Positions 8,280 to 15,367 of a stretch of DNA of 28,950 bases are shown one piece after another. Origin of the DNA: a virus. Position numbers and translations under genes: made by a program. The stretch lies in IMG/VR virus record IMGVR_UViG_3300010885_007864, positions 1-28,950 of that record. One strand, written 5' to 3'. Each line of letters opens with the position of its first letter. Position 1 is the stretch's first letter. The notes below the pieces were generated by a model. The model was not told the DNA's origin and made no database searches. It saw nothing but the letters and a program-made list of their open reading frames with translations.

Positions 8280-8422
8280 TTTTTCTTTGCCCTCGGCTTA
8301 GGCGCTTCGCGTTTAACTGAATACGCAATTGCCACGGCTTGAGCTGGTTTTTTACCTGCGGTTAGTTCAGCTTTGACGTTTTTACGAAACGCTTCGGGTG
8401 ATTTTGATTTAACGAGTGGCAT
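8276..8422 (-). CDS. Hidden 48-aa basic phage protein
   Basis: A short gene between the co-chaperonin and the beta-repeat protein. It starts MPLVKSKSPEAFRKNVKAEL and continues with QAVAIAYSVKR and a Lys/Arg-rich end. This pattern (PLVKSKS...F..NV..E...GK...QAVAIAYS) is one I recognise as a widespread small phage protein of unknown function. Its TGA overlaps the co-chaperonin ATG as ATGA. It is highly basic, so nucleic acid contact is possible, perhaps packaging or DNA ejection related. The gene call is strong because of the family match and coupling. Confidence 0.82.
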   Translation of the reverse strand: MPLVKSKSPEAFRKNVKAELTAGKKPAQAVAIAYSVKREAPKPRAKKK

Positions 8423-8430
8423 AGCAATCC

Positions 8431-8883
8431 TTACGCGGGTTGAACATGAAGAATGGCAAAATTAATTACCAAGGCTTCCGAGTACGCATTGTTCGATACG
8501 TTCTTTACGTTAATTGAGCAACTGCCATCAGCAACGGCTGTAATACCAATCAGATACGCATACAGTGTACCGCCTGAGGCAATATTAATGATGATCGTAT
8601 CGTTGGCACTGATTGCGCTGTTGGTCAACGTAAACGCAACTTGGGCGCTAGGCGCAAGCTGGGCGTTTGACATTGTAATGCTTCCGCAGGTCTTATTTAA
8701 CGTTACGCCAGCGGCTTTACTGCCGGTTTGTGTAACCGTGCCATACGATCCGTTTGTATAGCCAAGTTGCTGCGTAGCGTAAATCACCGTGCCTTTAATT
8801 GATTGCGGATTGGTGGCGCCAATAATGCCACCATCAATGTCTTGATCAAGAAACGCAACGCCAATTGGTTTTGTAAAGCTCAT
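8431..8883 (-). CDS. Beta-rich virion-type protein, copy A (150 aa)
   Basis: A 150-aa protein starting MSFTKPIGVAFLDQDIDGGI. I chose this ATG because it begins one base after the terminase stop; an upstream ATG at 8925 would overlap the terminase by 41 bases. The C-terminal ~110 residues have the pattern GVTLN..CG.ITM..A.LA....V.FTLTNS.I...D..I..IASG, ending in a SEALVINFAI strand. A second copy of this domain is at the right edge of the window. The all-beta look and late position suggest a virion decoration or fibre-like domain; I know no proven function. Confidence 0.8.
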   Translation of the reverse strand: MSFTKPIGVAFLDQDIDGGIIGATNPQSIKGTVIYATQQLGYTNGSYGTVTQTGSKAAGVTLNKTCGSITMSNAQLAPSAQVAFTLTNSAISANDTIIINIASGGTLYAYLIGITAVADGSCSINVKNVSNNAYSEALVINFAILHVQPA

Positions 8884-8884
8884 A

Positions 8885-10414
8885 TTAAGACCCCATCCAT
8901 CCAGTTGATATTGCGCCGCGTTCATGGACGACTCGGCGCTCGATTTTAGAATTGTACTCGCCGCGATTGGCTACCGGATACGAGAACGTCAGCGCTATCG
9001 CATCCGCAGCATCCGGCGACGCCAGCCCACGTGCCTTCATGTCTTTTTTAGACTCCAAAAAGATCGAACCCTTGGAATCCGGCTTCATCATAGGCGAAAT
9101 CAGATCAGATTTCAAGAACCTGTCATTTGGGATGCTGGCGCTCTTAAGCCAATCGCGCATATCGCCCCAAATCTGCGCCCGCATATTACCGTACATAGCC
9201 GGGTTGCGCGACTTCCAGCCGAAGTTCACGCCCTTGATCTTGTAGCGCTGCTCCTTTAGCCGATCCACGATGCCCGCGCCCAGCCCGCCCTCGTCGATGA
9301 ATACCATCGCCGGGCGGTATTCCTCAATCGCCTCGATCACATGCCCAACGACCGTCATTGTGTCGTCGCCCCTGTGCCGGATGATCTTCACGATGTCCCG
9401 CCCTTGCCTGATTGCCAGCACTGTTGCGTCAGCCCCGAATCGCGCTGGGTCAACCCCTATCACAACCGGCGCTGACGGGTCTTTGTACTTTTCCCGTTTC
9501 ATGGCATCGTCCACCACCAAACTAGAAATAAACTGGTCATCCCCCGCATTGGGAAACTCACCATACACCTCCACATGCGCCTGACTAGAGTCCGGCCCAT
9601 ATTCGTCGATGATCTGCTGGTAGACCTGCTTGTCCGTCCCCTCGACCGTGCGCGCGTCCACCACCTTGGTTAGCCAGAACTCGCGTTTGCTGTGGAACGT
9701 CTCGTAGAAGTACCCCGTGTTGCGACGCGGGTTGCTAAACGCCAGCCAAAACCGGTTGGGCGTGTTTTCCGTAAAGAATCCAGCCGTCACCGCCCAAATG
9801 GCGTCGTCAATACCTGATGCCTCGTCAAAAGTCACCATCACACCGTCAAAGTTGTGCACACCCGCATAGGCGTCTGGATTCTCAGCCGACCATAGCCTGC
9901 CTTCGACGCCCCAGTAGCGTGTGCCTTTTCTCAAGTCCCGCTCGACCAATTCGGTTAGCCATTTGGCGGGCATCAGCCTGGTGGCCGAAACCTCAAACCA
10001 GTGACTGTTTAGCGACATCGCCAGCCACTTGGTAATCTCAGCCCAAGTGACGCTTCTGAGCTGGGACTCACTGTTAGCCGATACGATCGTCGTCGAGCCA
10101 ATTCTGGTGGACAGCATCCACAGCACAATCCAGCTGACCAACGCCGACTTGCCGATACCCCGGCCAGAACTGACCGAGTGGCGTAGCGTGTTGAAATCCA
10201 CTTGGCCTTTGTTGGCCTTAATTTGATCCGTGATCTCTTGCAGCACTTCGCGCTGCCATTTGCGCGGCCCATCGAAGTTTTCCAGCGGCGTGCCCTTGAC
10301 GCCCCACGGAAACGTGAACCTCACAAACGCCAGCGGATTGTCTTTGTACTGCGGCGCCCATAGCCGCGCCATGAGTTCTTGTTCGTCTTCAGCCGAGTAC
10401 TTAGTCGTTTGCAT
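8885..10414 (-). CDS. Terminase large subunit (ATPase-nuclease)
   Basis: A 509-aa packaging motor protein. Walker A is SGRGIGKS (83-90) and Walker B plus catalytic Glu is VMVTFDE (192-198), followed by the coupling-type segment AFSNPR (225-230). The RNase-H-like nuclease domain has VIGVDPARFGAD (D322), VFIDEGG (D374) and the final acidic site SPDAADA (D468/D471). It cuts concatemeric DNA and pumps it through the portal. Length fits P22-like TerL. It overlaps the preceding small-subunit gene by 14 bases, the usual TerS-TerL arrangement. Confidence 0.96.
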   Translation of the reverse strand: MQTTKYSAEDEQELMARLWAPQYKDNPLAFVRFTFPWGVKGTPLENFDGPRKWQREVLQEITDQIKANKGQVDFNTLRHSVSSGRGIGKSALVSWIVLWMLSTRIGSTTIVSANSESQLRSVTWAEITKWLAMSLNSHWFEVSATRLMPAKWLTELVERDLRKGTRYWGVEGRLWSAENPDAYAGVHNFDGVMVTFDEASGIDDAIWAVTAGFFTENTPNRFWLAFSNPRRNTGYFYETFHSKREFWLTKVVDARTVEGTDKQVYQQIIDEYGPDSSQAHVEVYGEFPNAGDDQFISSLVVDDAMKREKYKDPSAPVVIGVDPARFGADATVLAIRQGRDIVKIIRHRGDDTMTVVGHVIEAIEEYRPAMVFIDEGGLGAGIVDRLKEQRYKIKGVNFGWKSRNPAMYGNMRAQIWGDMRDWLKSASIPNDRFLKSDLISPMMKPDSKGSIFLESKKDMKARGLASPDAADAIALTFSYPVANRGEYNSKIERRVVHERGAISTGWMGS

Positions 10415-10868
10415 TTTGCACTTTTAGTGGGGACAGCCGCGCCTTGAGCGCTGGGCTTGGTTCGTGCGCTATGACGTCCATGACGTCTGTTGCTGCGCGG
10501 CGTTCGGCTTCTGCTAATGCGCCGACAATGGATATGCGCTGATCCACATCGACAGTGATGGACTGCTTGGCTACCCAGCCGTGGACGTTCTGCAAAATTG
10601 CCAGGGAGGCTTTGGCGTCGCCTTCGGCGGCGGCTGCGTGCAACTGCTTGGAGGCGGTCAGCTCACCGTCAGCGCGCCCTTTGGACTCAGCCATCTCAGC
10701 GATGGGATCCATTTCGCAGAGTTGACGATACGCCTTGGGCAGCATTCCGGCTGCGAAGGCTAAGTTGTCGCCCTTCAGCCCGAGCTTGGCGGCGTCATAG
10801 ATGCGGTTAAGCACCGCCTCGGTGGCGCGTATCTCGTTCAGCACAAGTGGCAGTGAATGGAAACTCAT
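10401..10868 (-). CDS. Probable terminase small subunit
   Basis: A 155-aa protein immediately upstream of and overlapping TerL. It starts MSFHSLPLVLNEIRATEAVL; the first ~60 residues are helical with AAKLGLKGDNLAFAAGMLPK as a likely helix-turn-helix, then a helical middle (SKQLHAAAAEGDAKASLAIL) and a helical, charged C-terminus. TerS proteins recognise the packaging site and stimulate TerL. The assignment rests on gene position and fold pattern. An in-frame ATG at 10910 would add 14 residues, but neither start has a good Shine-Dalgarno; I prefer 10868 because the extension (IYHQGTHSRGHTT) looks unlike the protein. Confidence 0.75.
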   Translation of the reverse strand: MSFHSLPLVLNEIRATEAVLNRIYDAAKLGLKGDNLAFAAGMLPKAYRQLCEMDPIAEMAESKGRADGELTASKQLHAAAAEGDAKASLAILQNVHGWVAKQSITVDVDQRISIVGALAEAERRAATDVMDVIAHEPSPALKARLSPLKVQNAND

Positions 10869-11034
10869 AGTTGTATGGCCGCGTGAATGCGTGCCTTGAT
10901 GATATATCAAAAAATAAAAATTAAAAAATCTTTTACAAAAAGCAGTTTCAAAAAAATTGTCTGCAACCGCTCCGTATCAGCAGGCCCTTTGCGTCGGCCC
11001 TACCCCCTCCCCCTCAAGTCGAATCCGGAATGGC

Positions 11035-11444
11035 TGTGGGTCATGTGGACTGCCCACACCAAGTCGCATGGCCTGGTAACAGTGTGGACAATGTGGACAG
11101 CACACTGCCAAGCGCAGGTGGTCCGTACATTGTGGGTCATGTGGGTAATTTATTTTCTATAGCCAACGTTGCCCACAACATGGCGCCAGTGCGCGATGGC
11201 GATTTTGCGTCGATCCAACTTGTGGGCAATGTGGGCTACTTTGGCGGTAGTTCGCAAGAGGTCTACCCCATATAGCGTAATTTTAAGTTAGTGCTTACTA
11301 ACATACCCAATATAGGTTTTATCTTTTATTCAAAAACAATAGCCCACATTACCCACAAACAGCCTCAACCCGCATATCTACTGGCCTCAAGCGTGGGCAA
11401 TCACACGCCAAAACCGCGTCCACAACAAACCCACATCGCCCACT
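11035..11444. repeat. Array of TGTGGGYAA-like 9-mers, mostly tandem pairs
   Basis: Sixteen 9-mers near TGTGGGYAA. Forward copies begin at 11035, 11044, 11083, 11092, 11131, 11140, 11221, 11230 and 11392; reverse copies at 11050, 11169, 11340, 11349, 11416, 11427 and 11436. Six are exact head-to-tail pairs (period 9): 11035/11044, 11083/11092, 11131/11140, 11221/11230, 11340/11349 and 11427/11436. The first three pairs are spaced exactly 48 bases. TGTGGACAA and TGTGGGTAA each differ by one base from the DnaA box complement TGTGGATAA. The last pair ends 9 bases before a -35 element. Binding protein and function are unknown. Confidence 0.75.
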
Positions 11445-11453
11445 AAATAACGC

Positions 11454-11484
11454 TTGACAGTATTTCTACGCTATGGCGTATAAT
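11454..11484 (+). promoter_or_regulatory. Sigma70-like promoter of early operon
   Basis: A perfect TTGACA at 11454-11459 and a perfect TATAAT at 11479-11484, spacer 19 bases, which is longer than the usual 17. Transcription would begin about 11491, 26 bases before the ATG of the first rightward gene. It lies directly downstream of the 9-mer array, so a protein bound to the last repeat pair (11427-11444) could control it. Confidence 0.7.
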
Positions 11485-11516
11485 TACACTTCCCTCAACT
11501 TTTACGGAAAACTGTA

Positions 11517-11786
11517 ATGCCCACTAAATCCATCCTCATGCCTGGTATCCCTTGCGCCAATCGCGGTTACTTGGAGTCCGCAACCGCTATTTATCAAGTT
11601 CGCGGTCTGATTAGCCGCAATCAAGCCAACTCAATTGTCATGGCCTGCGGTCACGATCTACCCGCAACCGTAGAACTATCTCAACGCACACCGAAGGGCG
11701 TTGTTTACATCGCGCTTGACGGCAAAGCACATAGCGAAATCACAACCCGCGCCCACATCCATCGTTTGTATCCCGGATTAGTGTAA
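11517..11786 (+). CDS. Early small protein of unknown function (89 aa)
   Basis: First gene of the rightward early operon, 89 aa, starting MPTKSILMPGIPCANRGYLE. The sequence has a helical middle (TAIYQVRGLISRNQANSIV) and a beta end (GVVYIALDGKAHSEITTR), one CGHD motif and no membrane segment. No family recognised. Only a weak GGAAAA precedes the ATG, while the promoter upstream is near consensus. First genes of phage early operons often encode host-takeover or anti-defence proteins, but nothing in this sequence proves that. Its own follow-on promoter at 11805 separates it from the next gene. Confidence 0.72.
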   Translation: MPTKSILMPGIPCANRGYLESATAIYQVRGLISRNQANSIVMACGHDLPATVELSQRTPKGVVYIALDGKAHSEITTRAHIHRLYPGLV

Positions 11787-11804
11787 ACCCCTATAAAATA
11801 ATTG

Positions 11805-11832
11805 TTGACAGTGCAAGGAAATGCCTTACACT
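11805..11832 (+). promoter_or_regulatory. Second sigma70-like early promoter
   Basis: TTGACA at 11805-11810 and TACACT at 11827-11832 with a 16-base spacer, just after the 89-aa gene. Both early promoters share TTGACAGT at the -35. Predicted start near 11839, followed by an AAGGAAAA leader 25 bases later before the ATG at 11864. Confidence 0.65.
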
Positions 11833-11863
11833 AGAACCATCAGCAACCAACTAAGGAAAAACC

Positions 11864-12064
11864 ATGACAAGCCAAGATTTTGAGAAACTGCGCGAAGACA
11901 CTATGTATCACGCCATCAAGGCGCAACGGTTTGCCGCGCAACTGGACACCGACCCGAACACCGCTAAAAGCACCCGCGTTTGGTTTGCCCTTGCCGATCG
12001 CTTATTTGAGGCGCTCGATCAGTCGGACAACATGCGCCAAGTTATTACACCAACGAAAGCCTGA
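11864..12064 (+). CDS. Early small helical protein (66 aa)
   Basis: A 66-aa protein starting MTSQDFEKLREDTMYHAIKA, mostly helical, with charged residues throughout and no membrane segment. AAGGA lies ~8 bases before the ATG. It is the first gene after the second early promoter and is followed after 3 bases by the 49-aa membrane protein. Another frame is open over nearly the same stretch, but only this frame has the ribosome site. Function unknown. Confidence 0.75.
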   Translation: MTSQDFEKLREDTMYHAIKAQRFAAQLDTDPNTAKSTRVWFALADRLFEALDQSDNMRQVITPTKA

Positions 12065-12067
12065 ACC

Positions 12068-12217
12068 ATGAAACACTCAAAACACAATCTGACCTATGTT
12101 GACATGTACCCCACGCCAGTAGCCAAAGAACCTGCCGCATGGGTTATCTGGTGCGGCGCAGCGCTGACGCTGGCTGGCATTTATGCCGTCATTATTTTTT
12201 CAACTCTTTGGGGTTAA
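12068..12217 (+). CDS. Hidden 49-aa single-pass membrane protein
   Basis: A short gene between two better-defined small genes. It starts MKHSKHNLTYVDMYPTPVAK, a polar head, followed by one hydrophobic segment (about residues 27-48: AWVIWCGAALTLAGIYAVII and on). Only 3 bases separate it from the previous stop, and the next gene begins 2 bases after its TAA, so it fits the operon exactly. Expected topology: single transmembrane helix, orientation unclear. It is made early, so host membrane modification or superinfection exclusion are possibilities; nothing proves either. Confidence 0.65.
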   Translation: MKHSKHNLTYVDMYPTPVAKEPAAWVIWCGAALTLAGIYAVIIFSTLWG

Positions 12218-12219
12218 TC

Positions 12220-12555
12220 ATGCATATCACAATCGACAACGTTTCTCAGTTCCGCAATGAATTTCACCGCGCAGGCCGTGGCGATCAATTCAGTTTTGAG
12301 GCTTTGGGCCTGCTGTTTAACTACCTGGAAGAATGCAACCCGGGCTATGAATTGGACGTCATCGCACTTTGTTGCGAATATAGTGAAGAAATGGTCGAAG
12401 ATATAGCCCGTAGTTATTCAATCGATTTGAACGACGCCGACCCAGAAGCCAACGACTATGACACCCAGTGCCGCGCCATTGTGAGAGCTTATTTAGAAGA
12501 AAACACGCAATTAGTCGGCGAAACCGCCATAGGTTTTATTTATCAACAGTTTTAA
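12220..12555 (+). CDS. Conserved-looking phage protein with LDVIALCCEYSE motif (111 aa)
   Basis: A 111-aa acidic protein starting MHITIDNVSQFRNEFHRAGR. The pattern F..EF..AGR...FS...L..LF.YLEE...YELDVIALCCEYSE is one I recognise from many phage and plasmid hypothetical proteins; function is not known to me. The end ENTQLVG...GFIYQQF also fits this group. I chose ATG 12220 because the longer frame from 12139 reads through the membrane protein in the wrong frame. Acidic, small and early, it could be a DNA mimic or anti-host factor, but that is inference. Confidence 0.78.
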   Translation: MHITIDNVSQFRNEFHRAGRGDQFSFEALGLLFNYLEECNPGYELDVIALCCEYSEEMVEDIARSYSIDLNDADPEANDYDTQCRAIVRAYLEENTQLVGETAIGFIYQQF

Positions 12556-12564
12556 GGGGCCACT

Positions 12565-12774
12565 ATGCTAACCAACATGACACCAACCGAACGTGAACGC
12601 CTTGCATACACTGAGGGCTTCACTGAGGCGGCGCGATTACTCGCCCAATTGGCCGAAGCTGAATTAGACCGCGATCTGTACTTGGAAACCTTGCAAGCCA
12701 TATATGACGGCGTGAATGCAGGCACCCTGACCACGGGCGGGTGCATGGTGCTTGCGGGGAGGGTTATCCCATGA
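12565..12774 (+). CDS. Early small helical protein (69 aa)
   Basis: A 69-aa protein, starting MLTNMTPTERERLAYTEGFT, mostly a long charged helix (ARLLAQLAEAELDRDLYLET). AAGGGG lies ~6 bases before the ATG. Its TGA overlaps the next gene's ATG (ATGA). The form resembles short phage coiled-coil proteins from accessory operons. No function known. Confidence 0.72.
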   Translation: MLTNMTPTERERLAYTEGFTEAARLLAQLAEAELDRDLYLETLQAIYDGVNAGTLTTGGCMVLAGRVIP

Positions 12775-12953
12775 ATCACACCGAAGCCGACTATATCAAC
12801 GCTGGCGCGGCTTTTGAACGGGCGCAAGGCACCGACAAAGCGCAAGCCGTGGCCTATAAACTGCGCGCCATGCTATCCAGTGAACGGCCGGAGGATCAGA
12901 CCTACGCTCGAACGCTGATCGAGCGAGGGCGCGCCGATGCTCGCCGTCTTTAG
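12771..12953 (+). CDS. Early small protein (60 aa)
   Basis: A 60-aa helical protein starting MNHTEADYINAGAAFERAQG, ending with basic residues (RGRADARRL). I chose ATG 12771 because it overlaps the previous stop as ATGA and has GGGAGG ~8 bases upstream; an earlier in-frame ATG at 12741 lacks these. No family recognised. Confidence 0.7.
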   Translation: MNHTEADYINAGAAFERAQGTDKAQAVAYKLRAMLSSERPEDQTYARTLIERGRADARRL

Positions 12954-12996
12954 CCTAGTCTTAGCCGCTTTATTAGCGATTATCTTAAACCTATAA
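12937..12996 (+). CDS. Possible 19-aa hydrophobic peptide
   Basis: ATG at 12937 overlaps the end of the 60-aa gene by 17 bases. The peptide MLAVFSLVLAALLAIILNL is a single hydrophobic helix with no charge and stops just before the terminator. It could be a toxin-like or membrane micropeptide, or chance. No separate ribosome site stands out, so confidence is low. Confidence 0.3.
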   Translation: MLAVFSLVLAALLAIILNL

Positions 12997-13002
12997 TTGA
13001 AA

Positions 13003-13020
13003 AGGGGCCTTACAGCCCCT
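13003..13020. terminator. Hairpin terminator between convergent operons
   Basis: A perfect 6-bp GC stem, AGGGGC (13003-13008) and GCCCCT (13015-13020), with a 6-base loop. It lies between the rightward early operon and the leftward replication operon, 3 bases beyond the primase-helicase stop, and likely serves both strands. T content after the stem is modest on either side. Confidence 0.6.
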
Positions 13021-13023
13021 GTT

Positions 13024-15315
13024 CTATTTCACCAACCGCACCGACATCGGCGGCGGCGCTTCAATCATCCGGCGCAAGTCTGATTTAGCCGTCCCCGCCA
13101 TTTCAGGCGAACAGAAGATATGCTTCTTAGTGCCAAACTCACGCGAAGCTATGCGGCCCATGTCCACCCATCCGGCCTCCTTAAACGCATGCAGAAGCGC
13201 AGGTTGCACGACTTTGACGCTACCCTGTGCAGTACCTTGCAAACGATCGCACAGCGCATGCCAGGGCGCGCCCACCACACCCTTGGAAAACTCACCGATA
13301 CCAGAACGCATCAAGTCCACTAGGAACGACTCAGCGCCACTCATGCCAGCCTCAACCATAATGGCTTTGGCTTCGGTCATAGCAGGGGTTGAGCCAGGAT
13401 TGAACGCCGATACGTCACGCTGATGCAACCAGGCGGCGACTGCGCCCTTACCGCCGGCATTCAACCAGCCCCAGATGGCCTCGCCCTCGGCATCAGTCAT
13501 GCGCGGCGCGTCTGACCAGATCACAAACCATCGGCGGTCATCAGAGGGCAAGTTAATTGCCACGCGTTCATTAGAAAACGCGATTACTTGCAGGCGGTTT
13601 ACTAGGTCATACGGCGCAAGACCCTTACGCTGAACTGACAAGAACTCAGGCGGCGCGGCGATTAGGGGTTTCAGGGTATTCTCAAGCGCCCTTCTATCCT
13701 TGGCCTCAGACTGGCGCAATTCGTTAATGACCAGCACCTCGGTTTCAAGCGCATAGCCCCACTGCGACGTCACCTCTTCATTGCGCACCAGCGACACGTT
13801 ACGCATCGACTCACCGCCGATAGCGTAGAAAAACGGCGCCCACATAGTATCTTTGCCTGACCCGGGGTTGCCGCCATGTAGCACAGCGTGATTGATTTTG
13901 CGGTTAGCGTGCTGAACCTTAAAAGCCATCACGTTTAGGACGTGAGCGCGTTCACGCTCATCGGGGATCATGCGCTCGACATGATCTAGCCACGGCTTGA
14001 CGTTACCAGGCACAGGCACAGGCCGGGCATCACGCCAGCGGTTGCCGAACACAATGCCATCACGCGAACATAGGATCGACTCACCAGCGGCGTAGGTCAC
14101 GCCCTTCAAGATGCGCGCACCCTTAGCCTGGCGGTTTTCGTCAAAGCAGGTACCCGCTTCGATCTTGGGTTTCTTGCCGTGAATACTGTTGCAAGCCACA
14201 TGACGATAGATCGCGTTGAACGAATGGCGGGCCACTTCGTGGCGTTCGATCAGGTCAAAAAAGGCGTCGTCATCTTGCAGGTACGCGAAGCGTTCATACC
14301 AGCCGTCTTTTTCGATGCGCCCTAGTTCTTTGCGCTTGACTTCGGCCACGACTTCAGAGGCCACGTCAGGAAAAGCCGCCGTGGGCGTCAACTTAGCTAA
14401 CGCAGACTCCATCGCGGTCATCAGTAATTCTTCACGCAGGCCGGGCGTATGCTTTGGGCCACCATTGTCGGCCACCCATTGCAGAAACACGGACGATGTG
14501 AAGTCAAGGCAATGCGAATGCAGGCAGCAATACGCTCGGTTAGCCGGCAAATAACGGCCTTCTGGGTTGCCATCGCTGTGTGAGGCGCTGTTTGGGCAGA
14601 TCACGCCAGCCCAGCCCTCTTGATTGGGCTTGGACAACAGCGCGCCTTGCTCAGACAACCAGACCATCACGTCATCGGTGCCGTCATCGCTAATGCGAAT
14701 CGGCTTGTAAGCATCAGCGGCCACGCCGGGCGTCACATTGAGGGCAGTGCATATCTCAGGCAGTGTGAAGTCACGCTCGGGATGAAACTCGACCAGCACA
14801 GAAGCAAACTCATCGCGGCCGGGCTTCAGGTTGACCGAACCAGGCAAGCGAAAATTGCGCACGGCATTGATCGCGCCCTTGTCGGTGTAACCAGCGTCAG
14901 CAATCGCAATGATGGCGGCGCTGAACTCGGCCTTGGTCGGCTGTTCGCTGAAGACATAGCCCCACTGAAACGAACCAGGCGACGTCTCCATTTTCCACGT
15001 CGGCTCAAGTGGGGGAATGTCGGCCTTGGTGCCCACATCATCCAGCACCATCACCAGCACATACTCGCAATTGGCCGCGCTGGCGCTAATGTGACCGTCT
15101 TTAAAGCGATCAAGGATGAACGAGGCAGTATTGCCATAGATCGCCCATGAGGACTTGACCTTGGCATCGGGCAGCATAGCCGGCCATGTGCATTTGATCG
15201 CACCATCGGCGTGATACTGATATTGGGTGTCTTTTAACTGTGGCTTTTGGCGCACCATCAAAAAAGTTTCGCCCTCAGGGGCCAGTTTTGTCAAAAACTC
15301 TGTAAAATCGGACAT
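13024..15315 (-). CDS. Primase-helicase (RepB-like primase + D5/SF3-type helicase)
   Basis: A 763-aa replication protein. The N-terminal domain has VLVMVLDDVGTK (86-97), TSPGSFQWGYVF (111-122) and NFRLPGSVN (154-162), the pattern I know from RepB-like/archaeo-eukaryotic primase domains in phages. A Cys/His cluster follows (C240, H246, C263, C264, H266, H268, C269), possibly zinc binding. The C-terminal helicase has Walker A GGNPGSGKD (481-489), Walker B LVINEL (528-533), sensor VIAFSNE (577-583) and DDRRWFV (592-598), as in the DUF5906/NrS-1-type helicases. It would unwind DNA and lay primers. AAGGAG lies 6 bases before the ATG. Last gene of the leftward replication operon. Confidence 0.9.
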   Translation of the reverse strand: MSDFTEFLTKLAPEGETFLMVRQKPQLKDTQYQYHADGAIKCTWPAMLPDAKVKSSWAIYGNTASFILDRFKDGHISASAANCEYVLVMVLDDVGTKADIPPLEPTWKMETSPGSFQWGYVFSEQPTKAEFSAAIIAIADAGYTDKGAINAVRNFRLPGSVNLKPGRDEFASVLVEFHPERDFTLPEICTALNVTPGVAADAYKPIRISDDGTDDVMVWLSEQGALLSKPNQEGWAGVICPNSASHSDGNPEGRYLPANRAYCCLHSHCLDFTSSVFLQWVADNGGPKHTPGLREELLMTAMESALAKLTPTAAFPDVASEVVAEVKRKELGRIEKDGWYERFAYLQDDDAFFDLIERHEVARHSFNAIYRHVACNSIHGKKPKIEAGTCFDENRQAKGARILKGVTYAAGESILCSRDGIVFGNRWRDARPVPVPGNVKPWLDHVERMIPDERERAHVLNVMAFKVQHANRKINHAVLHGGNPGSGKDTMWAPFFYAIGGESMRNVSLVRNEEVTSQWGYALETEVLVINELRQSEAKDRRALENTLKPLIAAPPEFLSVQRKGLAPYDLVNRLQVIAFSNERVAINLPSDDRRWFVIWSDAPRMTDAEGEAIWGWLNAGGKGAVAAWLHQRDVSAFNPGSTPAMTEAKAIMVEAGMSGAESFLVDLMRSGIGEFSKGVVGAPWHALCDRLQGTAQGSVKVVQPALLHAFKEAGWVDMGRIASREFGTKKHIFCSPEMAGTAKSDLRRMIEAPPPMSVRLVK

Positions 15316-15338
15316 GGTTCTCTCCTTAGTTGGAATTT

Positions 15339-15362
15339 AGCCCCGGTCTAATCACCGGGGCT
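15339..15362. terminator. Strong hairpin between polymerase and primase genes
   Basis: A perfect 9-bp stem, AGCCCCGGT (15339-15347) and ACCGGGGCT (15354-15362), loop CTAATC. In the rightward sense it is followed by TTCTTTTA, a fair U-tract; in the leftward (operon) sense it is followed by AAATTCC, without a U-tract. It may block antisense transcription, or act as an attenuator or RNA-stability element within the operon. Confidence 0.6.
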
Positions 15363-15367
15363 TTCTT

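Larger units (their letters stand above)
10869..11516. other. Divergent intergenic control region, candidate origin
   Basis: About 650 bases between the leftward packaging operon and the rightward early operon, with no convincing gene. It holds, left to right: a palindrome TGATATATCA (10900-10909); an AT-rich block with A/T runs (10899-10962); a C-rich stretch (~10995-11015); a long array of 9-mer repeats (11035-11444); an inverted repeat GTTAGT-GCTT-ACTAAC (11287-11302) in a second AT-rich patch (11280-11340); and a promoter at its right end. Open frames here are repeat by-products. AT-rich DNA beside clustered 9-mers is the usual composition of a replication origin; regulation of the flanking divergent operons is the alternative. 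Confidence 0.6.

Noticed and set aside
10869-10910. Longer start for the terminase small subunit at 10910.
   Set aside because: No ribosome site and an atypical N-terminal extension; kept only as an alternative.
11030-11275. An open frame rich in GHVG and DNVD motifs.
   Set aside because: The motifs are the translation of the 9-mer repeats; no ribosome site or family pattern supports a gene.
11035-11444. CRISPR-like repeat array.
   Set aside because: Repeat units are 9 bases, occur on both strands and in tandem pairs, and have no uniform spacers.
14620-15150. A 176-codon plus-strand open frame.
   Set aside because: It is antisense to the primase-helicase and shows no protein family features.
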